Positions 16,223 through 24,991 are shown, counted from the stretch's first letter. The stretch is 55,815 bases of DNA from Bradyrhizobium sp. WSM1743 (GCF_000473065.1 NZ_AXAZ01000058.1:1-55815); one strand, 5' to 3'. Translations and numbers: made by a program. Notes: generated by a model from the letters alone, not told the origin.

Positions 16223-17305
16223 CTAAAACACCTTGCGGATCCAGTTGTGCGGATCGTTGGTGCGGCCGTACTGGATGTCGACGAGCTGCTTGCGCAAGCC
16301 CATGGCGACGGGGCCGGCGGCGCCGCCGCTGATATCGAAATCGCCGCTCACCGAGCGCACCTTGCCGATTGGCGAGATGACGGCGGCAGTGCCGCAGGCG
16401 AAGGCTTCCTTCAGCTTGCCTGAGGCCGCATCCTTGCGCCACTGCTCGAGCGAGTACGGCTCCTCGCGCACGGTCTTGCCGGCATCGCGGGCGAGCGTGA
16501 TGATGGAGTCGCGGGTGATACCCGGCAGGATGGTGCCGAGCGGCGGCGTCGAGAGTGAGCCGTCGTCGAACACGAAGAACACGTTCATGCCCCCGAGCTC
16601 CTCGATATAGCGGCGCTCGACCGCATCGAGGAAGACGACCTGATCGCAGCCTTGCTGAATCGCTTCGGCCTGCGCGCGCAGGCTCGCGGCATAATTGCCG
16701 CCGCATTTGACGGCGCCGGTGCCGCCGATCGCGGCGCGGGTATAATTCTCGGACACCCAGATCGAGACCGGGGCGGGCCCGCCCTTGAAGTAGGAGCCGA
16801 CTGGCGAGGCGATGACTGCGAAGATGTATTCGGACGACGGCTTGACGCCGAGGAAGGTCTCGCTCGCGATCATGAAGGGCCGCAAGTAAAGGCTGCCTTC
16901 ACCGCCCGGCATCCAGGCGCGGTCGATGCGCACGACCTGCTCGACCGCCTCGATGAAGACGTCTTCGGGCAGCTGCGCCATCGCCATGCGGTCGGCCGAG
17001 TCCTTGAAGCGCCGCGCATTGGCGTCGGGGCGGAACAGGTTCACCCCGCCATCGTCGCGCTTGTAGGCCTTCAGGCCTTCAAAAATTTCCTGGGCGTAAT
17101 GCAGGACCGCACCGGCCGGATCGAGCTGGAAGTTGGCGCGCGCCTCGATCTTCGCCTCGTACCAGCCACCCTTGGCCTGGCTGTAGCGGACGACCGCCAT
17201 GTGGTCGGTGAAGACCCGCCCGAAGCCGGGGTCCACCAACTTGGCGATACGGTCCTTCTCGGACGTCGGATTGGATGCGGGCTGGATGTCGAATTTCATG
17301 CTCAT
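16223..17305 (-). CDS. ilvE: Branched-chain amino acid aminotransferase (BCAT, eukaryote-like type)
   Basis: The 360-residue PLP enzyme catalyses the last step of valine, leucine and isoleucine synthesis. ATG 17305 (MSMKFDIQP) has a GGGAGGCAAGG site in front; the frame is open much further upstream without homology. Key blocks are HYAQEIFEGLKAY, SLYLRPFMIA, GAVKCGGNYAAS (the PLP-binding lysine) and ACGTAAVISPIG. The gene diverges from the MarR/response-regulator cassette. Confidence 0.95.
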   Translation of the reverse strand: MSMKFDIQPASNPTSEKDRIAKLVDPGFGRVFTDHMAVVRYSQAKGGWYEAKIEARANFQLDPAGAVLHYAQEIFEGLKAYKRDDGGVNLFRPDANARRFKDSADRMAMAQLPEDVFIEAVEQVVRIDRAWMPGGEGSLYLRPFMIASETFLGVKPSSEYIFAVIASPVGSYFKGGPAPVSIWVSENYTRAAIGGTGAVKCGGNYAASLRAQAEAIQQGCDQVVFLDAVERRYIEELGGMNVFFVFDDGSLSTPPLGTILPGITRDSIITLARDAGKTVREEPYSLEQWRKDAASGKLKEAFACGTAAVISPIGKVRSVSGDFDISGGAAGPVAMGLRKQLVDIQYGRTNDPHNWIRKVF

Positions 17306-17643
17306 GTCCTTGCCTCCCGCTGCCGGTGGCGGCGCTGTTTCTCGCGCCCGCCTGCCCGTTTCGGGCCCGGCTGGCTTGATTGGGTTTTTGGCCGGACCGC
17401 CGCCAGCCTTGTTACGGCCGGTTTCCGTGGCCAGCATGTCGCCGAGGACATGCTTTTGCGGAAGGCGGAAGTCCAGTATGTTTTGCCGAAATGCCGCTCG
17501 ACAATCGCACGGTAGATCTGATCGGCCGTCGTCGCCTGTCCGGCTCGCTCCGGCCGCCTTGCTCCGATGCCACCCGACGCGAAGCGATCTAAAATTTCGT
17601 GCGGGTCGATCGTTTTGTAACATTGAACCCAAGATACGTCAAT
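17306..17643. other. Divergent promoter region between ilvE and the marR-type gene
   Basis: Some 340 bases with no supported gene. The minus frame stays open through it, but its translation does not look like BCAT. The stretch just before 17644 (TTTTGTAACATTGAAC) is AT-rich compared with its surroundings and is the likely promoter of the regulatory cassette. No operator is recognised. Confidence 0.35.
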
Positions 17644-18186
17644 ATGCCTGACATAAATTTCGCAGCCTCTCCTCCTGACGTCGCCGAATCTCGGCCCGCC
17701 GCGTCGGACGCAGGCAATTTGCGCTGGGATATCATCGAGCTCTTGTTCTTCGCCTATCGCGACTTCGTCGGCGATCCCGACCAGGAGCTGGAGGCGTTCG
17801 GCTTCGGCCGGGCCCATCACCGCGTCATGCACTTCGTCTACCGCTATCCCGGGCTGAAGGTCGCCGACCTGCTCGACGTCTTGCGCATCACAAAACAGTC
17901 GCTCGGCCGCGTGCTCAAGCAGCTCCTGGACGAGGGCTATATCGTGCAGAAGACTGGCGACAATGATCGCCGCCAGCGCCTGCTCTACGCGACACCGAAG
18001 GGCGAGGCGCTGGTGCAGAAGCTCGCCGGGCTCCAGACCACGCGGATCACCAGGGCGCTCGCGGAGATGGCTCCGCAGGACGCCGAGACCGTGAAGCGCT
18101 TCCTGCGCGCGATGATCGACCGCGACGATCCGGACAAGGTGCTCGAGACGATCTTCGCTTCCGTCAACCACGACGCCAAGGAGTGA
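17644..18186 (+). CDS. MarR-family transcriptional regulator (PetP-like)
   Basis: The 180-residue protein starts MPDINFAAS; an upstream GTG at 17602 is possible. The winged-helix domain contains YPGLKVADLLDVLRITKQSLGRVLKQLLDEGYI (recognition helix) and a DNDRRQRLLYATPKG wing. It overlaps the next gene, a response regulator, by four bases. In Rhodobacter a MarR-like PetP gene is paired with response regulator PetR, so this pair may be the equivalent; that is inference from layout. Confidence 0.88.
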   Translation: MPDINFAASPPDVAESRPAASDAGNLRWDIIELLFFAYRDFVGDPDQELEAFGFGRAHHRVMHFVYRYPGLKVADLLDVLRITKQSLGRVLKQLLDEGYIVQKTGDNDRRQRLLYATPKGEALVQKLAGLQTTRITRALAEMAPQDAETVKRFLRAMIDRDDPDKVLETIFASVNHDAKE

Positions 18187-18911
18187 CCGTGCTCGCTGCC
18201 ACGCTCGCCCGCCCGCCGGTGCAACCCGCCGACGATGCCCCGCATCTGCTGCTGGTCGACGACGACCGCCGCATCCGCGACCTGCTCTCGCGCTTTCTCG
18301 CCAGTGAAGGCTACCGCGTCACCACCGCGGCGAGCGCCGGCGATGCGCGCTCGAAACTGCTGAGCCTGCATTTCGATCTCCTGATTCTCGACGTGATGAT
18401 GCCCGGCGAGACCGGCTTCGACCTTGCCCGCTTCATCCGGACCTCGTCCTCGGTGCCGATCGTGATGCTGACGGCGCGGCACGAGGCGGAAGCCCGTATC
18501 GAGGGCTTGCAGATCGGCGCCGACGATTACGTGGCAAAGCCGTTCGAGCCGCGCGAGCTTGCGCTGCGCATCAACAACATCCTCAAGCGCGCCGCGCCGC
18601 CGCCGCAGGCCGCGACCGTCGAGAAGATCGCGTTCGGTCCCTATGTCTACCACCTCGATCGCGGCGAATTGCGCCACGGCGAGGAGGTCATCCACCTCAC
18701 CGATCGCGAGCGCGAGATGCTGCGGATTCTCGCGGAGACGCCGGGCGAGACCGTGCCGCGCAGCGCGCTGACCGGCAATGGCAGCGTCAACGAGCGCGCC
18801 GTCGACGTGCAGATCAACCGCCTCCGGCGCAAGATCGAGACCGACCCCGCCAATCCACTGTTCTTGCAGGCGGTGCGCGGCATCGGCTACCGCCTGGTGG
18901 CCTCGCCGTAA
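18183..18911 (+). CDS. OmpR-family response regulator (PetR-like)
   Basis: The 242-residue protein starts at GTG 18183, overlapping the MarR gene (GTGA). The receiver domain is about residues 20-135, with acidic pair Asp26-Asp27, phosphoacceptor Asp70 (LLILDVMMPG), TAR switch region and KPF lysine. The C-terminal winged helix has EVIHLTDREREML and VDVQINRLRRKIE. It is followed 18 bases later by a histidine kinase, so the three genes form one regulatory cassette. Confidence 0.94.
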   Translation: MTVLAATLARPPVQPADDAPHLLLVDDDRRIRDLLSRFLASEGYRVTTAASAGDARSKLLSLHFDLLILDVMMPGETGFDLARFIRTSSSVPIVMLTARHEAEARIEGLQIGADDYVAKPFEPRELALRINNILKRAAPPPQAATVEKIAFGPYVYHLDRGELRHGEEVIHLTDREREMLRILAETPGETVPRSALTGNGSVNERAVDVQINRLRRKIETDPANPLFLQAVRGIGYRLVASP

Positions 18912-18929
18912 ATCAGTGAAGCGCGCTAG

Positions 18930-20318
18930 ATGAGCACGATCGATACCGGCCTCACGCTTCTGAAGAGCGCCGCCGGCCGCGTTTCGGCGGCGAATGGCTG
19001 GATGGGCAATGCATTCAAGGGCTGGATGCCGACCGGCCTCTACGCCCGCGCGCTCCTCATCATGATCGTGCCGATGGTGGTGCTGCAATCGGTCGTCGCT
19101 TTCGTGTTCATGGAGCGGCACTGGAACACGGTGACACGCAGATTGTCGGCTGCGGTGGTGCAGGACATCGCCGCGCTGATCGACGTCTACAAAGGCTATC
19201 CGCAGGACAAGGACCGCGACCAGATCCGCCGCATCGCGCAGCAGCGCCTCGGCCTCGTTGTCGACTTCCTGCCCGCCGGCGACATGCCGCCGCCGGGACC
19301 AAAACCGTTCTTCTCGCTGCTCGACCAGACGCTGTCGGTGCAGCTCGGCCGCCAGATCGGCCGCTCGTTCTGGATCGACACGGTCGGCCGCTCCAACCTG
19401 GTCGAGATCCGCATCCAGCTCGACGATGCCGTGATGCGCGTGTTCGCGCAGCGCAGCGCCGCCTATGCCTCGAATTCGGAGATCTTCCTGTTCTGGATGG
19501 TCGGCACGTCCTCGATCCTGTTGATCGTCGCCGTGCTGTTCCTGCGCAACCAGATCAAGCCGATCCTGCGCCTTGCCGATGCTGCCGAAAGTTTCGGCAA
19601 GGGCCGCGAGGCGCCGAATTTCCGTCCGAGGGGCGCGCGCGAGGTGCGGCGTGCGGCGGTCGCCTTCCTGGAAATGAAGTCGCGCATCGAGCGCACGATG
19701 GAGCAGCGCACCGCGATGCTCGCCGGCGTCAGCCACGACCTGCGCACCATCCTGACCCGCTTCAAGCTCGAGCTGGCGCTGATCGGCGACAGCCCCGAGC
19801 TCGAGGGCATGCGCAAGGACGTCGACGAGATGTCGATGATGCTGGAGGATTACCTCGCGTTTGCCCGCGGCGATTCCGGCGAGCAGTCGCAGCCGACCGA
19901 CATGGCGCAAGCGCTCGAGGAGCTGCGCAGCGACGCCGAGCGCCATGGTCATACCGCGACCGTGGCCTTCCACGGCCTGCCGGTGGTGACGGTGAAGCCG
20001 GCCTCGTTCAAGCGCTGCCTCGCCAATCTCGTCACCAACGCGGCGCGCTACGGCAAGGCCATCGCCATCACCGGCCAGCGCGATCACCGTTATCTCACCG
20101 TCACGATCGAGGACGACGGCCCGGGCATTCCCGCGCACTTGCGCGAAGAGGTGTTCAAGCCGTTCCTGCGGCTGGATAACGCCCGCAACCAGGACGAAGG
20201 CGGCACGGGCCTTGGCCTCGCCATCGCCCGCGACATCGCCCGCTCGCACGGCGGCGACATCACGCTGGGTGACAGCCCGATGGGGGGCTTGCGGGCGAGC
20301 GTGCGGATTCCGGTGTAG
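18930..20318 (+). CDS. EnvZ-like sensor histidine kinase
   Basis: The 462-residue inner-membrane kinase has transmembrane segments at about 39-61 and 185-205 enclosing a periplasmic domain of some 120 residues. A HAMP linker follows, then the dimerisation helix with phosphoacceptor His269 in GVSHDLRTILTRFKLE. The ATPase domain has an NLVTNAARYGK N box, DDGPGIP G1 and GGTGLGLAIA G2. The usual Pro of HDLRTP is Ile274 here. It is the third gene after a MarR regulator and a response regulator, which is its likely partner. Confidence 0.94.
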   Translation: MSTIDTGLTLLKSAAGRVSAANGWMGNAFKGWMPTGLYARALLIMIVPMVVLQSVVAFVFMERHWNTVTRRLSAAVVQDIAALIDVYKGYPQDKDRDQIRRIAQQRLGLVVDFLPAGDMPPPGPKPFFSLLDQTLSVQLGRQIGRSFWIDTVGRSNLVEIRIQLDDAVMRVFAQRSAAYASNSEIFLFWMVGTSSILLIVAVLFLRNQIKPILRLADAAESFGKGREAPNFRPRGAREVRRAAVAFLEMKSRIERTMEQRTAMLAGVSHDLRTILTRFKLELALIGDSPELEGMRKDVDEMSMMLEDYLAFARGDSGEQSQPTDMAQALEELRSDAERHGHTATVAFHGLPVVTVKPASFKRCLANLVTNAARYGKAIAITGQRDHRYLTVTIEDDGPGIPAHLREEVFKPFLRLDNARNQDEGGTGLGLAIARDIARSHGGDITLGDSPMGGLRASVRIPV

Positions 20319-20326
20319 CTGACCGT

Positions 20327-20460
20327 TCACCTCTCCCCGTTTGCGGGGAGAGGTCGAATCGCTCTTGCGATCCGGGTGAGGGGGTACAGGTCTCTCGGCA
20401 ATTTCGCGTGCGGAGAGGCCCCTCACCCCACAACCCTCTCCCCGTAAGAACGGGGCGAGC
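20327..20460. repeat. Palindromic intergenic repeat, family D
   Basis: CACCTCTCCCCG at the start and the CTCTCCCCGTAAG stretch near the end flank GGGTGAGGGG and CCCCTCACCCC blocks. CTCTCCCCGTTTGCGGGGAG forms its own hairpin. It follows the histidine kinase stop and lies between convergent genes, so it may end transcription. Confidence 0.75.
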
Positions 20461-20496
20461 GCACCGATTTCCGCGAGCTACGAGCTCACGACTGAC

Positions 20497-21027
20497 CTAC
20501 TTCGGCAGCAGCGCCTTCAGCTTGTCCATGTCGCGCACGTTCATCTTGAAGCCGCCGGGCATCACGATGTCGCCGGGCTTCTGCTCCGGCTTGCAGGCTC
20601 CTAGCCACTTGGCTTGCAGCGTCGTGGTGTTGTCGCGCCCCGCCGCGCCGGCGACGCCGCCTTGCGCATGCGAGGTCGTCTTCACCGTGTAGGCCGAGTT
20701 GAAATCGCCAGTGATCTCGGCATGCGAGGTCGTGCTGACACCGGCGACGCTGCACTCGGAATCGCTGCCATAGCCGGTCGCGGTCTTCTTGATCTCCTGC
20801 TTGGCGCAGATCTGCTTGGCCATCGGGGAGACGTTGTTGCTCATCTCCCTGTCGACGGTCTCGTCGGTGCAGTGCTGCATGGTCATCTCGGGCACCGGCG
20901 AGCCTGATGTGACCAGCTTCATTTCCCAAAGACCGGCCTTGCGCACCGGCAGGTCGTCGGCGCCGGCGCTGCCTGCCGACAACGCGAGGCAAAGCGTCGA
21001 GCCGAGCAAAGCGAGTTTGCGCGTCAT
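20497..21027 (-). CDS. Exported DUF3617 protein
   Basis: The 176-residue protein has a signal peptide (about 1-23, ending AGSAGA). The mature part has the DUF3617 hallmarks: an early GLWEMKLV strand and four or more cysteines (HCTDE, QICAK, ECSV, GACKP) likely to form disulfides in the periplasm. Function is unknown. It is co-directional with the small exported protein at 21072. Confidence 0.86.
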   Translation of the reverse strand: MTRKLALLGSTLCLALSAGSAGADDLPVRKAGLWEMKLVTSGSPVPEMTMQHCTDETVDREMSNNVSPMAKQICAKQEIKKTATGYGSDSECSVAGVSTTSHAEITGDFNSAYTVKTTSHAQGGVAGAAGRDNTTTLQAKWLGACKPEQKPGDIVMPGGFKMNVRDMDKLKALLPK

Positions 21028-21071
21028 GTGGAAGGCTCCCGGCTGAGAGAGTACGGCGCTGCGAGAGCGCC

Positions 21072-21377
21072 TCAGTACAGCGTGCGGATCGGCCGATCGG
21101 CGGCGCCATAGGGCACCCAGCGGCAGGAGAACGAGATATATCCGCCCTCATAGGCCTGCACGCCCAGGAATTTCACCACCTTGCCGTAACGCGCGCAGTG
21201 ATCGACAGCGACCTGACGCGCGTCGACTTGACTCGCCATCGAATAGGCGATGATACCGCCGGTGTCGTTGCCCTTGAACGGAGGCACCGGAAGGATATCG
21301 GCGCGCGCCGGCTGGCTCGCCATCGTACTCGAGACAACCAGGCCGGCAAAAAGGCCCGCGGCCGCAATGATTCGCAT
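21072..21377 (-). CDS. Small exported protein of unknown function
   Basis: The 101-residue protein starts MRIIAAAGLFAG; an ATG three codons upstream is possible. A signal peptide with cleavage near PARA-DI is clear. The mature part has two cysteines (DHCARYG and SFSCRW) and no motif I recognise. Small Cys-pair proteins like this are common in Bradyrhizobium; the role is unknown. Confidence 0.75.
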   Translation of the reverse strand: MRIIAAAGLFAGLVVSSTMASQPARADILPVPPFKGNDTGGIIAYSMASQVDARQVAVDHCARYGKVVKFLGVQAYEGGYISFSCRWVPYGAADRPIRTLY

Positions 21378-21560
21378 TCCCGTCACTCCAATTGGCTGGC
21401 GGCAGTTTACGGTGCCGGGATGGAAGTGAAAAGAACCGAAGGCCAGTTGGCCGCGACGTCTTGGTCAACTCCTGGCAAAGTGTTGCCGCGCTGCACTTGA
21501 CCTCCCCCCGCCTTCGCGGCACCGTCCCACCTTCGCAAGACTTGAACGTCCGGATTGATC

Positions 21561-22022
21561 ATGCGCGCCCCCTCCCTGAAATCGCTCCGCTTTGCCGCCG
21601 TGCTCGGCCTCATGTTCGGGGCACTGTCGCTCGGAGAGGCCAAAGCCGCCAATGGACTCGAGATGAATTTCTGGCTGAGCGGGCCGCGCTATGACGGCGC
21701 CGTCGCCGATTGCGACAAGGCCCTGCCGACGATCGCCACCCAGTTCTGGGAGAAAGAAAGCTCGTTCTGGAATTCCTCGTTGCAGATCACCGGCTTCTCC
21801 GCCGTTCGCGAAGTCGCGTTCCGCCCCTGGCAGTCCGACAACATTCCGCGCCGCTACTGCACCGGCGACGCCACGCTCAATGACGGCAAGGTGCGCAAGG
21901 TGCACTTCTCGATCATCGAGGATGGCGGCTTCGCCGGCTACGGCAACGGCGTCGAATGGTGCGTGGTCGGGGTCGACCGTAACTGGGCCTACAACCCGGC
22001 CTGCCGCGCCGCCAAGCCCTGA
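21561..22022 (+). CDS. Exported protein of unknown function
   Basis: The 153-residue protein starts MRAPSLKSLRFAA and has a signal peptide ending near GEAKAA. The mature part has WLSGPRYDGAVADCDKALPTI near the front and ends WCVVGVDRNWAYNPACRAAKP, with four cysteines. I do not recognise a named domain. It diverges from the small exported protein at 21072 and precedes the RNase T2 gene. Confidence 0.78.
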   Translation: MRAPSLKSLRFAAVLGLMFGALSLGEAKAANGLEMNFWLSGPRYDGAVADCDKALPTIATQFWEKESSFWNSSLQITGFSAVREVAFRPWQSDNIPRRYCTGDATLNDGKVRKVHFSIIEDGGFAGYGNGVEWCVVGVDRNWAYNPACRAAKP

Positions 22023-22141
22023 TTCGAAAGCCCTGATTCGGTCCGATCAAGCGGCCGAACGATTGGCGCCCGAAATTTGTTCTTGAAATGTTCTCATCGC
22101 CTGCTAGGCTCGCTTGCACAGTCTAGTTGAGGGGCGCCGCC

Positions 22142-22834
22142 ATGTTTCATTCCAGATTGCGTTCGTTCTCCCGTCTTGTGATCTCACTCACCCTTGCCGC
22201 CGGGCTGGCGTCGCTCGCCGGCGGCGCGAAAGCGCAGGACAAGCGGCAGAACGCGCCCGGCGAATTCGATTTCTATGTGCTGTCGCTGTCCTGGTCGCCC
22301 TCGTTCTGCGAGGAGGCAGCCGAGCGCGGCGGCCGGTCACAGATGCAATGCGGCGGGCGGCCCTACGCCTTCGTGGTGCATGGGCTGTGGCCGCAATATG
22401 AGAACGGCTTTCCGGAATACTGCCAGCGGCCGGCGCCGCGGCTCAATCGCAGCATCGTCTCCTCGATGCTCGACCTGATGCCGGCGCCGGGCCTGATCTT
22501 CAACGAATGGGACAAGCACGGCACCTGCTCCGGGCTCGAAGGCCGCAGCTATTTCGAGACGATCCGCAAGGCGCGCGCCGCGATCAAGATCCCGGCCGAA
22601 TATCTCGATCTGTCGCAGGCCAAGACCGTGGCGCCGGCGGAGGTCGAGGAGGCCTTCATCAAGGCCAATCCCGGTCTCAGCAATGCCGCCGTCTCGGTGA
22701 CCTGCAACCGGACACGGCTCTCCGAGGTCCGCATCTGCCTCAGCAAGGACCTGCAATTCCGCGCCTGCGACGAGATCGAGCGCCGCGCCTGCCGCCGCGA
22801 CCAGGTGACGATGCCGCCGATCAGGGGCGGGTAG
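22142..22834 (+). CDS. Secreted ribonuclease T2 family protein
   Basis: The 230-residue protein has a signal peptide (to about residue 31, AKAQ). Both catalytic segments are intact: FVVHGLWPQ with His80, and NEWDKHGTC with Glu122, Lys125 and His126. The cysteines conserved for disulfides are present (SFCEE, CGG, TC). It should act in the periplasm or outside the cell, cutting RNA through a 2',3'-cyclic phosphate. ATG 22142 is preferred over the in-frame TTG at 22127. Confidence 0.92.
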   Translation: MFHSRLRSFSRLVISLTLAAGLASLAGGAKAQDKRQNAPGEFDFYVLSLSWSPSFCEEAAERGGRSQMQCGGRPYAFVVHGLWPQYENGFPEYCQRPAPRLNRSIVSSMLDLMPAPGLIFNEWDKHGTCSGLEGRSYFETIRKARAAIKIPAEYLDLSQAKTVAPAEVEEAFIKANPGLSNAAVSVTCNRTRLSEVRICLSKDLQFRACDEIERRACRRDQVTMPPIRGG

Positions 22835-22845
22835 CTAGCTCTCGT

Positions 22846-22929
22846 CGTCATTCCGGGATGGTGCGTTAGCACCAGACCCGGAAATCTCGAGATTCCGGGT
22901 TCGGTGCTGCGCACCGCCCCGGAATGACG
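22846..22929. repeat. Extragenic palindromic repeat, family C (short form)
   Basis: Begins CGTCATTCCGGGATGGTGCG and ends CACCGCCCCGGAATGACG, with AAATCTCGAGATT in the centre. It is about 20 bases shorter than the copies at 10007 and 15361. It lies between the RNase T2 and rlmJ genes. Confidence 0.85.
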
Positions 22930-22967
22930 GCAGTTACTTTCATCGCGCGATGTCGTAACTGTCCGAC

Positions 22968-23828
22968 ATGAACTACCGCCACGCCTTCCACGCCGGCAGC
23001 TTCGCCGATGTCATCAAGCACATCGTGCTGGCGCGCATTCTTACTTACTTGCAGGACAAGCCAGCGGCGTTCCGCGTCATCGACACCCATGCCGGCGCCG
23101 GGCTCTACGATCTCGACAGCGACGAGGCGCGCCGCGGCGGCGAATGGCTGACCGGCATTGCGCGGCTGCTGCAGGCGCGCCTGTCGAGCGAGACCGCGGC
23201 GCTGACCAAGCCCTATCTCGACATTGTCCGCGCCTTCAATCCGAAGGGCGAGCTTAGGGCTTATCCAGGCTCGCCGCTGATTGCGCGCGGCCTGCTCAGA
23301 CCGCAAGACCGGCTCGTCGCCTGCGAGCTCGAGCCGAAGGCGCGGAAAGCGCTGATCGACGTGCTGCGCCGCGACGAACAGGCCCGCGTGGTCGATCTCG
23401 ACGGCTGGGTGGCACTGCCGGCCTTCGTGCCGCCGAAAGAGCGGCGCGGCCTCGTGCTGATCGACCCGCCGTTCGAGGCCAAGGACGAGTTCGAGCGGCT
23501 CGGCGACGCCTTCACGGCGGCCTTCGCGAAATGGCCGACCGGTATCTATGTCATTTGGTATCCGGCCAAGAACCGGCGGGCCACCGACACGCTGGCCCAG
23601 ACGGCCGCGCGGCTCGCAGCTGCAGCAAAGCCGCCGGGGAAATGCCTGCGCCTCGAATTCAGCGTCGCGCCGCAAGCCGACAGCGCCGCCCTCACCTCCA
23701 CTGGGCTCCTGATCGTCAATCCGCCCTATACGCTGCACGGCGAGCTCAAGACCATCCTGCCCGAGCTGGAAATGCCGCTCGGCCAGGGCGGGGCTGCCAG
23801 ATTCCGATTGGAGGTGCCGGGACCGTAA
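22968..23828 (+). CDS. rlmJ: 23S rRNA (adenine2030-N6)-methyltransferase RlmJ
   Basis: The 286-residue protein starts MNYRHAFHAGSFADVIKH, the diagnostic RlmJ N-terminus. DTHAGAGLYDL is the SAM-binding motif and LIDPPFE is the catalytic DPPF-type motif for N6-adenine methylation. Length matches the family. It methylates A2030 of 23S rRNA before ribosome assembly. It appears to be a single-gene unit. Confidence 0.95.
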   Translation: MNYRHAFHAGSFADVIKHIVLARILTYLQDKPAAFRVIDTHAGAGLYDLDSDEARRGGEWLTGIARLLQARLSSETAALTKPYLDIVRAFNPKGELRAYPGSPLIARGLLRPQDRLVACELEPKARKALIDVLRRDEQARVVDLDGWVALPAFVPPKERRGLVLIDPPFEAKDEFERLGDAFTAAFAKWPTGIYVIWYPAKNRRATDTLAQTAARLAAAAKPPGKCLRLEFSVAPQADSAALTSTGLLIVNPPYTLHGELKTILPELEMPLGQGGAARFRLEVPGP

Positions 23829-23969
23829 CACTCCGGCATTCTTGGGAAAAATATGCAGGACCGGTAGTCAATCTGCAAAGAACCGTATTATGCTATTTCC
23901 GTGACTGGCTTTACGTTCCGCTTCCGCGAATGGTTGCGGCGGAGTGAAGGCCCTAAGAAAGATCCCGCC

Positions 23970-24023
23970 GGACCTGTGAGGTCCGTCCAAGGATGGCCAG
24001 CTCCCGGGCTCCGTGAGGCCCGG
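23970..24023 (+). promoter_or_regulatory. Structured leader of the cold-shock gene, two similar hairpins
   Basis: GGACCTGTGAGGTCC (23970-23984) forms a 6-bp stem with loop GTG. CCGGGC (24004-24009) pairs with GCCCGG (24018-24023) around a loop that again presents CCGTGAGG. Both share a GTGAGG-bearing core. They lie 58-110 bases upstream of the csp start, as expected for a structured 5' untranslated region; a thermosensing role is inference. Confidence 0.5.
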
Positions 24024-24080
24024 TCATGTCGTGACGTGAGTCTGCGTCGCGGCGGAGGAGCAATGAGGGGGAGTTTCCCG

Positions 24081-24296
24081 ATGGCCATGACGGGAACGGT
24101 CAAGTTCTTCAACGGCGAGCGAGGCTACGGCTTCATCAAGCCTGATGACGGCGGTCGCGATGTCTTCGTTCACATCACCGCTGTGGAGCGGGCGGGACTG
24201 AAGGACCTCGCCGAAGGACAGCGTATTACTTTCGAAGTCGAGCCGGACAAGAAGGGGAAGGGACCGAAGGCGGTCAATTTGGTGATCCTCTCCTAG
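24081..24296 (+). CDS. CspA-family cold-shock protein
   Basis: The 71-residue single cold-shock domain has both RNA-binding motifs: KFFNGERGYGFIKPDDG (RNP1) and VFVHITAVERAG (RNP2). ATG 24081 has a GGGGGAG site 8-9 bases upstream; ATG 24087 is the alternative. The frame is open upstream to 23901, but that part encodes no known domain and overlaps the hairpins, so it is read as leader. It should act as a cytoplasmic RNA chaperone. Confidence 0.93.
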   Translation: MAMTGTVKFFNGERGYGFIKPDDGGRDVFVHITAVERAGLKDLAEGQRITFEVEPDKKGKGPKAVNLVILS

Positions 24297-24308
24297 CGCG
24301 CCCCGAGC

Positions 24309-24338
24309 AAAAAAAATCCCGGCCGCGAGCGGCCGGGA
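24309..24338 (-). terminator. Intrinsic terminator of the outer-membrane protein gene
   Basis: TCCCGGCCG (24317-24325) pairs perfectly with CGGCCGGGA (24330-24338) around loop CGAG. On the minus strand the hairpin is followed by a run of eight T (24309-24316). It sits 30 bases past the stop of the barrel-protein gene and may also stop csp transcripts coming the other way. Confidence 0.9.
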
Positions 24339-24367
24339 GGCTGGTCCGGTATTTTCTTCTCTGGATG

Positions 24368-24991
24368 TCAGAAGTGATAGTTCACGCCTGCGCGGACAAC
24401 GCTGGCGCTATAGCCGTTCGACACGCCCGTAATTGCGAACTGACTCGTCGACAGATCGATGTAGAGATATTCGAGCTTGGCGCTCCAGTTCGGCGCGAGG
24501 CCCACTTCCGCGCCGGCACCGATGGTCCAGCCCGCAGTGGTGTGCGACTCCGTCCAGCCGAAGGTCTGCCCACGCAGCTCGCCGAAGGCGAGGCCGGCGG
24601 TGCCGTAGAACAGCACATTGCTGAACGCATAGCCGGCGCGGCCTCGCAGGGTGCCGAACCACGGATTGGAGAATTTCCACGGCGCGAAGGTGTCGTCGGC
24701 GCCGGTGGCCTGGATGTCGCCCTCGACACCGAACACCCACGGGCCGTTCTGGAAATTGTAGCCGGCTTGCACGCCGCCAACGAAGCCCGATGGCTTCGTG
24801 GGGTTGTTGTCGACCGAGCCCCATTCATAACCGATGTTGCCGCCGAGATAGGGACCTGCCCAGCTATAGGCATTGAGCGGCTGATTGACGGTGTAGGGCG
24901 CACGCTGCCCGTAATTGAGATCGGCGGCCTCTGCCGAAGCTGTCCAGCCGGCTGCAACCAACGCGGCTGCGCCCACAACGAGCCTCTTCAT
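24368..24991 (-). CDS. Outer-membrane beta-barrel protein (Omp25/Omp31-like)
   Basis: The protein is 207 residues from the second of two adjacent ATG codons. The signal peptide ends SAEAADL. The mature start has SWAGPYLGGNIGYEWG, and the body shows alternating strands with QAGYNFQNGPWVFGVEGDI, ending in AGVNYHF with a terminal Phe. This is the porin-like OMP_b-brl layout of alphaproteobacterial Omp25/31 and RopB proteins. It is divergent from uvrC and ends at a strong intrinsic terminator. Confidence 0.92.
   Translation of the reverse strand: MKRLVVGAAALVAAGWTASAEAADLNYGQRAPYTVNQPLNAYSWAGPYLGGNIGYEWGSVDNNPTKPSGFVGGVQAGYNFQNGPWVFGVEGDIQATGADDTFAPWKFSNPWFGTLRGRAGYAFSNVLFYGTAGLAFGELRGQTFGWTESHTTAGWTIGAGAEVGLAPNWSAKLEYLYIDLSTSQFAITGVSNGYSASVVRAGVNYHF

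Noticed and set aside
17985..20426. 813-codon minus-strand ORF opposite the response regulator and kinase
   Set aside because: The plus strand encodes intact MarR, receiver and kinase motifs. The antisense frame is open only because of high-GC codon bias and its translation is His/Arg/Ala-rich.
23901..24080. 60-codon in-frame extension of the cold-shock protein
   Set aside because: It overlaps the leader hairpins, has no known domain, and the ATG at 24081 has a good ribosome-binding site at the family start.
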